This document shows positions 63,612-64,000 of a DNA stretch of 64,000 nt, in pieces. The notes under the pieces were generated by a model. That model made no database searches and had not been told where the DNA came from. It saw only the letters and a list, made by a program, of their open reading frames with translations. The stretch comes from Pseudomonas marincola (lineage in GTDB: Bacteria > Pseudomonadota > Gammaproteobacteria > Pseudomonadales > Pseudomonadaceae), in assembly GCF_900116605.1 (NCBI RefSeq), contig NZ_FPBC01000002.1:62001-126000 (forward strand), read 5' to 3'. A program made the translations under genes and the position numbers. Each line of letters opens with the position of its first letter. The first letter of the stretch is position 1.

Positions 63612-64000
63612 ATGGGGGTTGAGTCCGGGCAGGCAGATCGCCTGCGAATCATCTGCTGGCTCCGACTGGCCATTTTGAGTGCTGTGGCAGGTGGCTTGCT
63701 CGCATGCACCAATCAGGAAGTTTCACTGCATAAAGTCGCCAAGACCGACATCGACATGGTGCACGATCTGCACTGGAAGACTGTCGACCAGCGGCTCACG
63801 GTATTAATGGGTAAGCTCTATGAGCGTAATCCGGATGAGCTGCATAAAACCCCGAACGCGACGATTCTTTCACGGCAAAAACTGCTCTGGAGCACGCCGC
63901 TAAATCGTCAGACCTCCTACCTCGGTGTCGATGAACTCAGGGCGATGGATCTGGCGCTTGATCCCAATTTCCCGGGCGACCGCGTGTATGCAGTGATGGC
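63612..64000 (+). CDS. Putative lipoprotein, N-terminal part (runs off the right edge)
   Basis: 130 codons visible with no stop. From an ATG at 63612, MGVESGQADRLRIICWLRLA runs into a lipobox LLAC (Cys at 32), predicting a lipoprotein. The mature sequence KVAKTDIDMVHDLHWKTVDQ and LYERNPDELHKTPN is polar and has no domain I recognise. The start is uncertain, as no strong ribosome site precedes this ATG; a Met further down is less likely because it removes the signal. Confidence 0.6.
   Translation, partial: MGVESGQADRLRIICWLRLAILSAVAGGLLACTNQEVSLHKVAKTDIDMVHDLHWKTVDQRLTVLMGKLYERNPDELHKTPNATILSRQKLLWSTPLNRQTSYLGVDELRAMDLALDPNFPGDRVYAVM

Noticed and set aside
1..64000. CRISPR array, tRNA or rRNA gene
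   Set aside because: No regularly spaced repeats, no cloverleaf with an adjoining CCA end and no rRNA-like sequence were seen on either strand.

Overview
The window looks like a Pseudomonas chromosome. It is moderately GC-rich and carries, in near-continuous order, the choline/glycine betaine/carnitine catabolic locus known from P. aeruginosa and P. putida: betB-betI, cbcVWX, sdaB, gbdR, etf-dgcBA, cdhR, caiX-cdhCAB, gbcA, gbcB, ltaA, glyA1-soxBDAG-purU-fdhA. The species cannot be fixed from the sequence alone.

Layout. 1-1482: betB (cut by the left edge) and betI, each with a BetI-type operator. 1619-11662: genes not expected inside this locus, namely a monooxygenase-fold protein, an mdaB-like quinone reductase, a three-gene RND efflux operon without a local regulator, a periplasmic arylsulfatase and a secreted HAD hydrolase. 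12146-22214: two tandem copies of a four-gene ABC importer cluster (ATPase, permease, two binding proteins) for quaternary amines, separated by a small beta-barrel gene. 23148-26128: sdaB and gbdR. 26201-34493: an operon of dipeptidase, a DUF5943-like protein, dgcA, dgcB, etfA, etfB and a small protein. 34710-39388: the carnitine module cdhR / caiX-cdhC-cdhA-cdhB. 39582-42348: divergent gbcA and gbcB. 42433-49000: an AT-richer accessory block with a LysR regulator, a dead hemolysin-like gene fused to an IS3 fragment, an EamA transporter, an NhaC antiporter and a hipA-hipB pair. 49117-51025: a 3-hydroxybutyrate dehydrogenase and threonine aldolase. 51479-60440: glyA1-soxBDAG-purU-fdhA. 60509-64000: an acyltransferase, an HD-GYP protein, a retropepsin-like protein and the start of a lipoprotein gene.

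How it fits together. The ABC systems and CaiX import choline, betaine and carnitine. Carnitine is oxidised (CdhA), cleaved with acetyl-CoA (CdhC) and hydrolysed (CdhB) to betaine; choline reaches betaine through BetB. GbcAB, DgcAB with a dedicated ETF, and SoxBDAG remove the three methyl groups in turn to give glycine. FdhA and PurU dispose of the formaldehyde and one-carbon units. GlyA1 turns glycine into serine and SdaB turns serine into pyruvate. BetI, GbdR and CdhR are the local regulators. A BetI-like operator in front of gbdR suggests a direct link between choline sensing and betaine catabolism.
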